A stretch of DNA of 64,000 bases, taken from assembly GCF_040807025.1 (NCBI RefSeq), contig NC_090967.1, positions 184,001 to 248,000 of the forward strand. Direction: 5' to 3'. The stretch comes from Struthio camelus (taxonomy: Eukaryota > Chordata > Aves > Struthioniformes > Struthionidae). Position 1 is the first letter of the stretch. Each line of letters starts with the position of its first letter. This document shows positions 1 through 50,228 of this stretch, piece after piece. The notes beneath the pieces were generated by a model, which was given only the letters and a program-made list of their open reading frames with translations, was not told where the DNA came from and searched no databases. The translations under genes were made by a program, and so were the position numbers.

Positions 1-539
1 GAAGGGTGCCTTGTCCCCGAGGGAAGGCCAGGTCGCAGCGTGGGCACCTGCCCCGGCTCAAGCACCTGCTGCCCCACAGGGCAGAGCCGGACCCGCTCTG
101 AGCCCAGTGCCGCGGGTGCTTCCCAGGGCTGCTGCCGCCGCCAGCTGAGGACACCAGGGTCTCCGCTCCTGTGGGCCCTGGCCGCGCCACCCAGCCCTGG
201 GAAAAGGCTCGTCACCTGCGCGCCGGCGCAGGGCTCGGCGGGGAGAGGGGACCTGATGCGGCCCCGCGAGCGAGCATCCTCCGCGAGCGCCGCTGGTGAC
301 CGGAGAGGAACCCTCCGTCCCGAACAGACTCCCTTTGTTAGGGACCGCGCGAGCCCGGGCGGCGCAGGCCTCCGCTCCTGGCGTTTGGGCCGCGGCCAAA
401 ACCCTCCCGAAATATGACCCAGCCCAGCTCAGCCTTTGAAACTCCCCAGGCAGGCTTAGGAAAGTTGTAAGGTCGCTGGAAAGCTGGGGGGGGATCACTC
501 CTTTTAAAGAATCCCTCCCCTTCAGCAAGGCCTGGAGAG

Positions 540-1060
540 CTGGTGTCACCCCGGGACCCCTCCTGCCGGGTGCCGGCACCGAGCGTGGGGCGCGCCAGGC
601 CGCTGGCACCGCGGCTGTGGTGGCCGCTGCAAAGGAGCCGTGGGAGCGAGGACCGGGCGGCATCGGGCCGGGCGCAGGGCCGGCGGTCCGGCTCGCCGTG
701 GCCCGTGCCGCTCAGGGTGCAGGACGCCTGGCCGCTGTCCCGGCTCCGAGGGGAGCCCTCGTGCTGGCGGGCGCACGGGTGGCAGCACAGCCCCAGGAGC
801 CGGTTTTGGCTGCAGCAAGGCCGAGGCGGGGGCAGCGGGCGCCCCGCCAGCCCACGCGCGGAGCCGGTCCTCGGCGGACGTCCTCAGTGCCGCGCGGGCG
901 CTGGGCGCGCGGGGGCCGCGCTGGGGAGGGCGCTGAGCCGCTCACGCCGGCTCCCGGCCCGGGGGGGCCTGAACTCTTCACCTCCCGCCACAGGGCCGGG
1001 CGGCCGGGGGCCCGAGCCAGCCAATCCTCCCGCGAGGTCACCCGCTCCTCCGCCAAACGC
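540..1060. promoter_or_regulatory. CpG-dense block, possible promoter-associated island
   Basis: CG dinucleotides are very frequent and the base composition is close to pure G+C. It ends next to a TTATTTTTAA stretch at about 1067. This composition is typical of vertebrate CpG islands, but no TATA box, splice donor or coding start could be tied to it. An alternative NFIC promoter is possible but unproven. Confidence 0.3.
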
Positions 1061-1924
1061 CTGGGTTATTTTTAAACGGTGACTTGCTCAAACCCTCTGG
1101 GGCCTGGATTTGCAGCGTGGTAAACACGGCAAGCCCGGCTTGCGTGCGGCGGGGGCACGGCGGCGGGCGGGGGCAGCTCCCTCGGCCCGCTGCACCCCGG
1201 GGTGCAGGACGGCAGGCCGTGGCTGTCAAGGGTGGTTGTGCCAGCAGCAGTGCAGGGGGTGGAGGTCAGTTTTGGGGTGGATGTGTATTTTTTGGGAGGG
1301 GTCTGTGCTTCAGTCGCTGGATTTGTGCATGTCCTCCCCGCCGCCCCCGGCGAGGCAGGGGTGCTGGATGGGGTGCAGCACCTGGCTCCCATGGTCCCAT
1401 CTGACGGGTGACGGCTTCCCATCACGGGGCTCAGAGATGGGCCCCAGTCACCCTCTGGTGCCCCCCCCCAGCAGGCACCCCCAGGAGGGAAGCGGGGGCC
1501 CGTCTTTGACCCGTGTATGTGCAGCAGTGCACAGTGTAGGTGGGCGGAGGAATTAATCCCCCTCGGAAAGGCCAGGATGGAGCAGGCAGGGCTAAAAATA
1601 CATTGGGAGGGAAATAAAACCTCCTGCAGCAGGGGCTAAAGCCAGGCTCAAAGCCCCAGGCTTGACCTCGGGGACGAGCCCTGCCTGCAGCCTGGCCCCG
1701 CGGCGGCTGCCCCATGCCAGGCTGCTCCGTCCCGCGGGTACCACCGGGACGGGATGCTCAGCAGAGGCAGGTGCCGGCTGTCCGGGGCCGGACGCCTGGG
1801 ACCGGGGGTTGCCTTCCTCGTCTCCCCTCGCCGAGCGCTCCCAGGATTAACGCGGCGCTGCCTCAGCTCCCGTCCTGCCCAGGGCGGCTGGCATTGCCGA
1901 GAGGCCCTGCGGGGCGTCTCTCCT

Positions 1925-1938
1925 GCCTCAGTTTCCCT
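1925..1938 (-). repeat. MIR-like core motif (first of 16 dispersed copies)
   Basis: The short sequence GGGAAACTGAGGC occurs here on the - strand. Further copies start at 2561, 4746, 6450, 30551 and 42390 on the - strand, and at 13084, 15874, 16612, 23744, 32431, 39371, 47264, 48415, 56291 and 62224 on the + strand. It matches the best-preserved part of the tRNA-derived SINE MIR as I remember it. Several copies keep the preceding 'ccattttacagatg' type flank in decayed form, for example those at 48415 and 39371. Confidence 0.6.
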
Positions 1939-4404
1939 CTGCACATTCCCTGCTTGGAGCACGAACACAGCGGTGCAAATCCCCCTCCCTCCTGCCCTCC
2001 CAGGGCGGCCAAGCAGCCCCCGTCCGTGAGTGACATCCCGGTGCCCTCTGCCTCTCCGGGCTGGGGGACTGGCCCTGTCTTGCAGGGCAGCAGATAGGAC
2101 CCCAGCGTCTGGGTACCCCTGGTACGGTCCCTGGGGGATACCGGTGCCCTCCGGCACCCGCCGCCACGTGGCCGCAGCCGCGCCGTGCCGCTGCCCGCCG
2201 GAGCGCCACGGTGCCGGGGCAGGGGCTGCGGAGGGGAGCAGGCGGCCCCGCGGCCTCGGCGCTGACGCAGGGCCGGGCGGAGGAGCTGGCAGGGCTGAGG
2301 CTTGCTGGCAAAACTTTTTTTCCAGCTCCATAAAACGTTTCCCTTCCTCGAAGCCCCAGGGGGACTTTCGGCTGGGAAGCCACGTGGCCCTGGCTCTGCC
2401 GACCATGGGATGCCTCCCGGGGTGGGAAGGGGTCCCCCCAGCCGGCCCCCTCCGTGCGCTCCCTGCGCCGCTGACGGGGCTCTTCCCAAGCAGCCCGGCC
2501 CCAGCCCCCGGAGCCAGAGTTTCGTCCTACCCCACTCCAGGCTGGCCTCCCGGGCGCCATGCCTCAGTTTCCCCATCCTCGGAAAGGCAGAACTGCGGCC
2601 CGGGGCAGGCTGCCTGAGCTGATGGCTCCTGCACCCCGAGGGGCCCGGGCAGGAGAGGCCCCGAGCGCTCCCTTGCGCTCGAACTGCCAGGTCGCCCTCT
2701 CCAGCCTTGTTCCGGTGATGCTGAGGCCGGCTGTTTCCTCCCCTCGCCGGCCGCCCAGCGACCCTGGGCGGTCCCCAGGCATCCCCGGCCCTTCCCCACG
2801 GCCTCTGCACGCTGCTTCCCTCGTTAGGGAGCGTTTAGTGAGGCCAAGGGCAGGCTGGGCCCACAGCCCTTGGCCTCGCCAGCGCCCTGCACGGTGCCAA
2901 CGGGGCCAGCTCGTGCCGGGGGTGAGCGCGCATCCATGGAGCCCAGAGCCAGGGTGATGGGCACAGGGCTGGGGCACAACGCGGCCTTGTCCCCGGGCAG
3001 GGTGACAGGCGTCAGGGCTAAGGGCCAGCAGGGAGGGGACGCGCACCCCGGCATCGTGGTGCTCGCCGCACCCGCGGGGCCGTGCCGCCCCCTCCATCCA
3101 GGGGCTCCCGCTGCAGCTGGCTGCGCCACGCCGGCGAAGCCTCAGGGCAGCTGCAGGCCCCTGCCCCGGCTCCTGCCCCGGCTCGGCCGCCGTCTCGCTG
3201 CAGCGCTCCCTCCCCGGGGCTCGCTGGCCTGGGCCCAGGCAGCGCTGGCACCTGAGCCCTCGGCTGCGAAGAGCTGCTTTTCTTCCTGCTGTTTTCCAGA
3301 GCACCTGGCAAGCTCCCTGCTTGCCGTGGCCTCCCGTGACCCGTGGAAAGAGCCTCGGCGAGCTCCCCGGGCTTCCGGTTACAGCCTGCGCCACCTGCGA
3401 AAGCGATCCGCTGGCATCGCCTTCCCGCCCTGGCAGGTAGATACAGGCGAGCAGGCGCCTGCCCGGCCGCTGCCGCCGCCTCGGGGGCTCCCGGGAGCCC
3501 GGGGGCTGCAGGCACCAGCCTGTTCTGGGGCCCGGGGTGGTCAGCGCAGCCTGGCCCCCTGCATCCAGCGCGAGCGCAGGATCGCCAGGACAGGGATGTG
3601 CAAGCAGGGAGGCTGGTTGTCCTCCTCGCCGGGGCTTTTGGGGGCAAGGCTGGCGGGCGGCGCTGGGCACCAGCGCGGCGCTGGCGGCGAGGGGTGTGCA
3701 GCGCGGATCAGGGCTCCCGTGGTCCCAGACACGCGGGGCCTCCTGTGTTCCTGCGGGGCAGCCCAGCGCTCTGTCCGTCGGGGGGTCTCCCAGGAGCAGC
3801 GCCGGGGGGAGCTGGGCCAGGTGCCCCAGCGTCACGCGTGAGCACCGTGCACGTTACTGGCCCGGCTGCTGCATGCTGGTCTCATCCTAACTGGTGCTGG
3901 GCATCAAGGCGACTTCACCGGTAAACTAAGCGTGGGAGCCCGTCTCGAGCGCTGCGTTCATTCTGGTGAACGTCTGAACCTCCAAACGGGCTGGCTGCAT
4001 CCAGATTTTGGGAATGGTCCGGCCTGCGCTAAACCCCGAGCCTGGATGCTGGTTGGCTGATGCCTTTCGGGCCCGGGTCTGTCTGATTTAGCATTGCGCA
4101 TAGCGAGTTGCCCTGCAGCTGTACCGTGTCCCGCGTTCGCCTCTGCCAGTGCTGGTGGTTGCAGCCAGGCTGCCCCGGCAGCGGCGGCAGAGGGGTTTTG
4201 CAAGCGCGAGGCCAGGCCGTTCCCCACCCCGGGGAGAGCTGCCGCCTGGGAGGCCGGCGGGGAGCACGGCTGAGACAGCCTGTTCTGCCCCAGAGGCAGC
4301 TCTGGCGCGGGGTGGTGCGCGTGTGCGGAGGACGCCGACACAGCCTGTACCGTCCCCGGCTGCTCTCCCAGCAGCCTCACCACGGCCCCACAGCCCCCTG
4401 CTGC

Positions 4405-4537
4405 CCCGCGCCCGGGACCCCGCGCCGAGGGGCCGGGGGCGTTCATCCGGGGGGGCCGCGGGACCCCGCGCCGAGGGGCCGGGGGCGTTCGTCTGGGGGG
4501 GGCCACGGGACCCCACACCGAGGGGCCGGGGGCGTTA
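4405..4537. repeat. Three tandem copies of a 46-48 bp GC-rich unit
   Basis: The unit 'gggaccccgcgccgagggg' followed by 'ccgggggcgtt' recurs three times with small changes in the spacer (catccggggg, cgtctggggg). The third copy is the most diverged (cacaccgagg). It is a short minisatellite in non-coding sequence. Confidence 0.8.
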
Positions 4538-4859
4538 GCGAGCAGCATCCCTTCTGCAATCCACCGTTCCCTGTTCTCCGTCAGGCTCGTGGTGAGCCCT
4601 CCTCAGCGAACACTTTCTGCCTTTGTCTCTCTGCCTTGTTTGTTTTTTAAGGCCCTTTTGTTTGGTGTTTAGCAGCGCCACAGCGCAGCGTGACCTCCCG
4701 CTCGGGAGCCAGGGTGCCCGGGTTGCTTTGCCGTCGGCCTGCCGTGCCTCAGTTTCCCTCTCCCTCGCGTGCTGGCCGCTCACCCGTGCCAGGCAGCGCT
4801 GGGCGGCCTCGGCAGTACTTGCAAAGGAGGCCGGGAAGCCTGGCCACGCCGTACCGGAG

Positions 4860-5140
4860 AGCAGCAGAAATTATGAATAAGCTCTTGTTAATAAATACTT
4901 TATGATGAATCCAAATAGATTTCCTCCTCTGGAGCAATTATTGTAAAATGGGCTCTAATATGTTGCAGGGACGGCCCCGAGAAAGGTTGGGTGGATTTCA
5001 GGGACTAAGTGCCTTCCTTCAATACCCTCTAATGAGCGCTTTCAAATCATTTGCATCTGTCTCTGCAACAGGTCTCATTACCAGGTTAACTTATTACCGA
5101 GAGCCGTTCCTGCGAGCGGTTCATAAGCGGCTACCGGCGG
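4860..5140. promoter_or_regulatory. AT-rich, CpG-poor island, candidate conserved enhancer
   Basis: About 280 bp of AT-rich unique sequence sits inside very GC-rich DNA. It contains an octamer ATTTGCAT (5049-5056), homeodomain-type and SOX-type cores (gcaattattgt, about 4934-4944) and several TAAT words. Such islands beside transcription-factor genes are often deeply conserved enhancers. That role is inferred from composition only; no alignment was possible. Confidence 0.35.
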
Positions 5141-5149
5141 ATTCGCCCA

Positions 5150-5900
5150 TACAAGTAGGAGCTGCGCGGGAGCGTCGGGGCGCACGTTTGGTGCTGCTGA
5201 GGGCCGGAGGGGCCCCGCGTGCTTTGGAGAGGGGAGACCGAGGCCCCGAGCTGGGGCAATCGGCGGGGTGAGCCGGCAGCGGCGGCGCGAGCAAAGCCAG
5301 GCGTCCCGGCTCCGATCGCTGCTCCCCGCTGCCTCTCTTTTGTTCTCCGGCGCTGATTGGCGACGGGCGCAAAGTGAAGTCAGGCTCCGGATGACGCCGG
5401 GTGGCCAGAGCCACGCGGATTAACCCCCTCGTTCGGCTGCTGGCTGGATTATCCCCCTCCGTCTCTGGCTGGGCGCTGCCGGGGCTCCCGCGGGGCCGGA
5501 GGCAATCCCAGGCCTGCTTGGGGAGCGCTCTCGCCCCGCCGGCGCTCGCCTCCAGGCGCTTGAGCGAAAGCCCTTGGATTAGGCCAAACCCAGCGCCCGG
5601 CTCGTCGGCCCCGAGCGCCGCGGGCAGAGCGCTGGGGCCTTTTCCGGGGTGAGGGCCGAGCACGGCGCGTCCCTCCGGCTCGGCCGCGGCGGCTCGCCTC
5701 TGCCGCCGCGCCGAGGCTTTCTGGCGCTGCCGGGGAGGGACGCGGGGCTGGAGAAGGCAGGCCCAGCGCCGAGCGCCCAACTTGCCAGCCCCTGCCCGGG
5801 CTCGTCCGGCCCCGGGGATTGGTAACTGGCAGGAGCGGAGGCTGTCGGAGCCGGCAGCATTTTTGAGGTGTGTGGTTGGCTGGCGGAGAGGCTGAGCATC
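5150..5900. promoter_or_regulatory. CpG-rich block with inverted CCAAT boxes
   Basis: CG-dense sequence containing two ATTGG words (inverted CCAAT) at about 5354 and 5817. It ends at an AATAAAATAAA stretch near 5904. CpG islands with CCAAT boxes are common promoters, so this could be an NFIC first-exon promoter, but no coding exon 1 could be read from it. Confidence 0.25.
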
Positions 5901-6078
5901 CTTTAATAAAATAAACCCTGTGTGGTCTGCACAGGGGCCGAGATGCCGTTAGCTTGTCCCGCACCTCTCCGCGCGCGGAGCGGCAGCAGCCCCCCGCTAC
6001 CCTCAGCGCCAAGCACCGGCGGCCAGGGCGATGCTGGTGGGGGGGTGAAACCCGCTGCCGAGGTGACTGTGTGTTGTT

Positions 6079-6092
6079 CCCCCCCCCCCCCC
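6079..6092. repeat. Poly(C) run of 14
   Basis: An uninterrupted run of 14 cytosines. Similar runs occur at 10515-10529 and 15502-15517. They are simple repeats prone to length polymorphism and sequencing error. Confidence 0.9.
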
Positions 6093-8018
6093 GGTAAAAC
6101 TGCTCGGGAATTTCCTGAGGAGACGTTTTTATTTTGGAAAACTCAGGGTGTTGCGCCGAGCCCGACCTGTTTGGACAAGGCGCTTGTGCGAAGGATGCTC
6201 GGAGGCCCGGGCAGCCCGTGCCACGGTCCCCGGCTGCGCTCGGCGGCTGCGCCCTCGCCGCCAGCAGCCCCCGGGGGGGCGGCCGTGCCCGGGCCCTCCT
6301 TCCCGGGACGCGGCGGAGGAACAGCACGTTCCCGTTGCAACCCCGAACCCTGGGCGCCACTATTTCTCGCCCTCCCTGGCTTTTTGCAAATCCTGTCCTG
6401 CTCGTGGCCAATGCAGGGGGATCGGGATTGAGCTGAGATTAACTGCCTTGCCTCAGTTTCCCCAGGGGCAGCTCTTTCCTGTGCAGGATTTGGGCTGCTT
6501 GGCCTCAAAAAAAAAAAATCCCTCCTTAGCAAAAGCTCGGCAAGAAAAGCCGACGCTGCCCCCTCCCTCGAAGCGAGAGAGGGGAGCACGAGGGGGCCCC
6601 GCCGCTGGGGCCGGCAGCACCCCGACGCCGGCGTGCTCCTCCCTGGGTCGTGGGGCTTACAAGCCCGGGCTGGCACGGGCCCAAGAACAAGCTCTCCTGC
6701 CAGATTCCCGGCCGGAAATGCCCTAAGAACAGCCTTTTCTGTGGTATTGCAGCATGTCTCTGCTTCCCAGCCCAGCAGAAACTCGGCAGCGCAAATGAAA
6801 AACAACAGAAGAAAAAGTTAACCAGACCTTTGCCGGCTCTCCGGAGAGCCTGGCTCCCCTCGGAGGCCAAAATACGGGACGCCTCGTCGCCCCGGGAGGG
6901 TGCAGCCCGCCCTCGGGGTGCAGGGGCTGGGGCGTTTCGGGATGGCGGCGGTGGAGGTGGGTGCGAGGGCGGGCAGGGGATGGGGGCAGCGTGGCGGCTC
7001 TGCCGTGGGAACGCTGGCTCCTGCTGCCGAGCTGCCCCAAACGCCGAGCAGGCGGAGGGCCGGGCCGGCGGCTGGAGTAGGCAGCCAGGAAGAGGATCCT
7101 GGCGTCCCGGCTCTTGAGCCAGCGACCTCGGCTCTTCCTGATCGCCCGCGCGGCCACATGACCCGCACGGTTCCTCGTTTGCTGCCGGTCCCGCTCGGAT
7201 GGGCCAGGCCTGGGGCTGCTTTTCCTCGCGCGTGCGTGTACAGCACCTTGCACTGCGGCAGTGGCCGGGGGCCGTCCCGGCACCGTGATCGCAGGGGGCA
7301 CGAGGGGCTGAGCTGGCAATGGTGGCCCTGGAGAGGCGCTTCCCACCTGGCTTTTCTTGATGACCCCGACTGGTGTCACCAGGAGCGGGAGGCACCCAGG
7401 CACGGCCAGGTCCGTGCACCCAGCTCCGGGGGTCTCGGGCTGCTCCGAGCCCGCCAGCTCGTGGCATGGCAGGGAAGGGAACAGCACGGCTACAGAGGAT
7501 GGGGACAGTCCCCAACCCTGAGCCAGCTCTGTGCTTTGGGGACACAGAGCTCCCACATGGCTGCTTGGGGCCCGTCACAGTCGAGCCCTCTCTGTCCCCC
7601 TCCATCCCCTGGGCGCCTGCTGGGGCCCTTCCCTGGGAAGGCAGCAAGCCCCCGGGCTGCCTTTACCCGAGCCAAAGCCGTCCGACCCGACCGACCGTCT
7701 GTCTTCCTTGCCCCCGGGCCCTCTCCTGGCCTGGCCTGGCCCCGCTAAAGCAGATTAACTCTGTGGGATAAGCCGGGCGGAGGGAAAGTTGTCGAGTGGC
7801 TGATCGGATTGCAGGAGCTGCCCGGCTTTTGGTTCAGTTCCGATGCCGCCTTAATCCTGGTGCGGTGGCTGCGGGGGCAGAGGGGGGGCTCTGCCCCTGC
7901 TGATGCCCCAAGGCGGCTTTGGGGGCTGCGAGGGCTGGCGTGTCCGTCAGAGAGGAGCTGCGCCGGGCGACTTGGTGGAGGAGGCTGGGTTTAGCCACAG
8001 CATCTTCCTTTTGCACTA

Positions 8019-8044
8019 TTTTTTTTTTTTGGGGGGGGGGGGGG
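8019..8044. repeat. T12-G14 homopolymer junction
   Basis: Twelve thymines are followed directly by fourteen guanines. This is a simple repeat with strong potential for length error and for G-quadruplex or slipped structures on the + strand. Confidence 0.9.
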
Positions 8045-8529
8045 TCCTAGCTATGGGTCTGGCTGGGGTCCGAACAGTGCCAGCACTGTTGGGGTAGGGT
8101 GGTGCAAAGCGAGCATCTGCTCGGCACCCCCCAAACCATCCACCGCCCTAGAGCTTGGGCCAGTGGGAGGGCACAGAGCATCCCCAGCCCTTGGCAGGGT
8201 GCCAAGCTGCTGGGCCAGAGGGACGTGAGCACGGGGCAGGCAAAAAGCGGGGTTGCCCTGCCCGCACCAGGCCTGGATGCGAGGGATGCTTTATGGCTCT
8301 GTGGTGAGGGTGAGCGGGACCCAAAGGTGCTGCCTGCCCGCAGGACAGGCCCATCTCCCCAGCACAGGGATCACCCTGCCATCACACTCGCCTGGAGGTG
8401 CTGGGGGTCCCCGCGGCAGTGCCCTAGGTGGCAGTGCCCGGGGGATGCAGTGGGATGGCAGGGACGGGGACAATGAGGCTGCGCTCCCCACCTCGGCCTC
8501 TGGCCAGCCCTGGCCCCAGCTGCCTAGGG

Positions 8530-8710
8530 AAGGTGTCAGGGATAGATATGGCAGCAATTTGTAGGCTTCATCTGAATAACCAGCCACCAAGGAAGATCAG
8601 CCGCCCACCGCCCCGGCCAAGTATTGTTTTTGGAATTAGATGCTTCTTTTTTCGGCTCCTGTCTTACTTTTCTTTGACCTTCTTCCCTGATTTAAGACAC
8701 ATGCCCAGCG
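8530..8710. promoter_or_regulatory. AT-rich unique island, candidate conserved element
   Basis: A CpG-poor segment of mixed composition interrupts GC-rich DNA just before a minisatellite. It contains words such as 'atctgaataaccagc' and 'tttttggaattagatgc'. No coding potential was found. A regulatory role is inferred only from the local composition change. Confidence 0.25.
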
Positions 8711-8789
8711 CTTGCCCAGCTGCACTGAGTTAGCGGCTCCTGTTGGGGAGGGAACCAGGTCCCGCAGCTGTGGGGGCTGTAGATGCCCC

Positions 8790-9225
8790 AGGAGCACCTG
8801 GTGGGGATGAGTCCCTTGGCAGAGGTGGGTCTGCCTGTTTGAGATGGCTTTTCCAGCAGGATGAGTCCCTGGGAAAGGGATGAGTCCCTGTGGTCAGGAT
8901 GAGTCTGCACAGTTGAGAGGGGTTCTCTGGCGGGATGGGTCTCATGGCAGGGATGGGTCCCCTGGTGTAGGTGGGTCTTCATAGTTGAGATGCGTCTCCC
9001 AGCAGGATGAGTCCCTGTGGCAGGATGGGTCCCCCAGCAGGGATGAATTCCTCTGGTAGGTCCCTACAGGTTGAAATGGGTCCCCCAGCAAGGATTGATC
9101 CCCACAGTCAGGATGGGTGCCCAAGAAGGGGTGGGTGTCTCAGCAGGGATGGGTCCCCAAGGTTGGGATGGGTCCTGGGTAGAGATGGGTGCACCGGCGG
9201 GATGGGTGCCATGGTCAGGAGGTGG
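8790..9225. repeat. Degenerate about 20-bp minisatellite (GGGATGGGTCCCC type)
   Basis: More than fifteen imperfect units share 'cagGATGGGTCCC' or 'GATGAGTCCC' cores separated by variable spacers such as tggtcag, cccagcag and ggttgag. Degeneracy suggests an old array. It lies in non-coding sequence upstream of NFIC exon 2. Confidence 0.75.
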
Positions 9226-10514
9226 TGGTTGCACCTGTGCCAAGCGGATGCCCCTTTGCCTTCCTGGCTCTGCCTGTCCCTGGAGCGGTGCCTATCCCCA
9301 GCTATGCTGGCGTGGGGGATCAGGCAGGGGTGCGAGGGGGTGCCCACTGGAGTCATGACTCGGGTGATGCTGCTTTTTGGAGATGCTGCTGGGCTCAGTG
9401 CAGGGAAAGGGTGGGTCATCAGCTCCAGGGCCAGCAGGGTCTGTGCCTGGAGGTCTGTGCTGGCCGCTAGTGGGGTTTGTGCTGGGGGAGCTGGTTTGGG
9501 GGTGACTCAGGTCCATGCTGTGGGGGGCTGGTTCAGGGTTAACGAGGTCTATGCTGGAGGTGGCGTCCAGTTTGGGATTAGTGAGGCCCGCATGGGGCCG
9601 ATATGCGCAGGACGCTGGTGCGGGGGTCACCGTCCGTTCCAGCCAGGGTCACTTGGGGACAGGGATCAGCATCTCCTGCCCCAAGGCCGGCCTGGGTCAG
9701 CTGCTGCCGCTGGAGCTGCTCGTTCGCTCGCCCCGTCCATCTGTCGGGCTAAACCCTCCTGGATCTATCCCTCTCGGGATCCTGCCCACCGCAGGGAGAG
9801 GGGTTGGGAAGCAAGAAAAAGCGGAAAAAAAATACAGAGAAACCGTCTTGGAGTGGTTAGGGTGGGCCGAGCCACGGGGGACCAGCAGGATGGGGAAGGG
9901 GCCACGTTTACACCCTCCATCTTGGAGCAAAACCACCCGGAGAAGAAAAACAATCCCTGGGCAAAAGTGCTGCTTCGCGCAGTTCTCGTGTTTTCCTTGC
10001 CCGCCGTGTGGCCGGATTCCTTCCCCACTCGCTTTACGCCGAGGCTCCCACAGCCAAATAACCCCCTTTTCACTGGAGCAGGGAGAAGGGGGCCGGGAAG
10101 GGGCAGGACGGCCAAATCGGGAGCACGATGGCCCGGCTGGGGCTGCGGTCTGCCGTCTCCCGGCGTGCGGATCCGGGGTCCGGCGCGGCGGTCCCATCCG
10201 GGGCGCACGCAGCTCGGGAGCGCCGCAGCGGCCGGGCCGGGCTGGCGCCCGGGCTGTTTTCCTGCTGCAAGCCCAATTATCCTTAATCTGAGCCACATTC
10301 GAAGCGAGCAGCCAGCGCGGAGTTTCAGGGAGGTCTGGCACAAAGAGGCCCGCTGGTGCTTGGGTTTCTCCGCTCCAGATCGGCTGTGATTTTGGCCTCC
10401 CTTCGCGCTCTCGCAAAGGCGGCTGGGAACCCGGCAGGGTTGTTTTTCTAGAGGCAGGCGGTCTTGCTCCGCTGATCCCCTCGCCCCAGCGCGAGGAGTC
10501 CTAACACCTCTCGA

Positions 10515-10529
10515 CCCCCCCCCCCCCCC
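10515..10529. repeat. Poly(C) run of 15
   Basis: An uninterrupted cytosine run followed by GGGG. It is a simple repeat in non-coding sequence. Confidence 0.9.
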
Positions 10530-11140
10530 GGGGTATTTTTGTGTCCTTTTCCCCCTCCAAACCAGGAAGCATGGACTTTCCAAACTGGGAAAATCGGATG
10601 CGGGAAGGCTTTGGTGGCAGTGGCGGGGGGGAGATGAAGGCACTTTCCTTGTTTTCTTTCTGGGATGGACTTGCTCAGAAATGCTAGCCAAATGGAAAAA
10701 GATGGTCAGAGCACGAATTGCTCGCTGGGCCGGGAGCCAGCAGCCAGGCTGGCCAGAATTGGGGCAAACTAGGGGAGTTTCTTCCCACCGCTCGGGCCAC
10801 AGGGAACAGAGAGGTCCCACTGGGACCGGGGCCGCGGGGAGCACGGGGACGCTGCGCCGGCAGGGTGCCGGGGGCGAGCTCGCCCTGGCCGCAGAGCGCC
10901 GGCCGCCCCGTCGGCGGGTGCCACGGCCCCGCGGGGCTCCTGCTCGCTGCCGCCTGGCACCGGCGCAGGTTGCTTCGGCGGATGCTCGTCACCTGGCGCG
11001 GCCTCAGCGAAATGTCAGCCTGGATTTCTGTGCCTGTCGGGAACGGATCCCGGCGTGTGTGGGTGGGAAGGGGAGAGGGTTAGGTTACTGCAGACACAGC
11101 ACATGTTACGTAAGTGCCTTCCCCTCCGCAGCCCGATTAG

Positions 11141-48598
<37,458 letters not shown>

Positions 48599-48970
48599 TC
48601 GCAGCTGTGCCACCCCTTCGCCTCCCTTCTCCTCTGCTTTAGGCACCCTGAGAGGAAAAACCACGTCCCAGAGCACCAGGCCCAGCCTTTCGGTGAAGAC
48701 GGAGAGCGCGAACTAACGACGACGACGACAAACAAAACCCATAACGGAAGGAAAGAGAGAGGGAAAGGAAGAAGTAAAAGGTTCAAACTTTTTTAAAAAG
48801 AAAAAACAAAACAAAACAAAACAGCCCTACAAAGACCTTCCTCCCCCCCACACCAAGGCGACGCGTCCATGTCCGATTTGCCAGAAAACAAACAAAAAAC
48901 ACTATTTGCCCTGTCGGCCGACCTCGCAGCGAGAGACCCGACACAGCTTGTGACAGCGATCTCTTCCAGA

Positions 48971-48992
48971 GCAGCAGCAGCAGCAGCAGCAG
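48971..48992 (+). repeat. (CAG)7 repeat in the NFIC 3'UTR
   Basis: Seven uninterrupted GCA/CAG triplets within the transcribed 3'UTR. In RNA, CAG runs form hairpins. No coding use was seen. Confidence 0.9.
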
Positions 48993-50228
48993 GGCCACAG
49001 CGCTGGAGACCTGCCGGCCGCTCTCCGGAGGGTTGTATATGCAAAATTGTCTTTACTCTTTCGTTCTTGCCTCTTGTGAGTAGAAAAGAACAAAGCTCCC
49101 CGCTCCGTGCCCCCGGCCCTCCCGCCAGCTCTCCGGGAGGGCTCGGGGCCGGGCAGCGCGGCAGCCCTCGGCGCTGCGGGGGTCCCGTCTTGCTAGTGCC
49201 GCCGTGTGCCGGGAAGGGGCCCCGTGGGGAGGCCGCGCTCGCCTTCGCTTGGGTTCGCTCGCTGGTGCCGTTCGACCACCCCGGGCCGGGGGCAGCGGGG
49301 CGAGCGGGCGGGGGCACCGCCGGCGGCGGACTGTGCGGGAGGAGACGGGTGCGGCGGGCAGGCGGCGGCGCGGCGGGCGGGTTTCGGGGGGGCACGGAGC
49401 GGGGCTGAGCCGTGCCCCCGGCGCGCTGACCCGTCTCTCTGCGCCGCCAGGGCGGCGGGTGCCGGTAGAGCTATGCATTCCTGTGGACGGGTACCGCGTG
49501 GACTTGCGACGAGAGGGTGCGATTGTGTTGCACATTTTGTAGGAAATGCACTTTTAAGAGGGAATCCTAAAAAAAGGAAAAAAAGAAAAAAAATCACAAA
49601 AAAAGGAGGAGGAGGAAGAGGAAGAGGGAGGAGATAGGCGCCCCCCACCCCCCAGCACTGGCTTGCCGGGACAGCTGGTTTGGGGTTGGTTTTTTTTTAA
49701 CAACAAAATGACGGAGAGGAGAAAGAAAGACGGAGCAGGAGAAAGAGCAGAGCCTCTCTGGGAGGACGCGGCGCACGCGGGCGGCGATGAGCTCGGCCCG
49801 GCGGGCGCCCCGGGGCACTGCCCCCGCGCCGCCTGCCTCCCCGCCGTGACCCCCATGGCGGGGCAGCCCCCGGGCGCAAAGGGCACCGCTGCCCACTGGT
49901 TCAAGTGCCTGCGTTTTGCAGTGGCGCGGCGGCGCGGAGGGCGGCCGGGGCCCCGCCGGGAGCGGGCAGCAGCCCCTGGCCCGGGACGTGGGGCGCGGAG
50001 CAGCGGGGACCCCACTGAGCCCCCGGCCACGGCGTTTGGTGATGCTTCGCCACGGAGGACGGTTCAGCCCAGCTCCGAGAGCGGCGCCGGGAGGGCAGGC
50101 GGCACCGGAGCCTCCCCAGGACCGGCGCTTTCTGGAGGCGGCGACGACGACGAGCGGTGGAAGAAAAACCCCACAGTGGCCTGGCCCCGGCTCTCCCGCT
50201 GGCCGAGCTGCTGGCGACAGCAGGGAAG

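Noticed and set aside
5899..5912. AATAAAATAAA as a polyadenylation site of an upstream gene
   Set aside because: No coding sequence or 3'UTR character was recognised before it.
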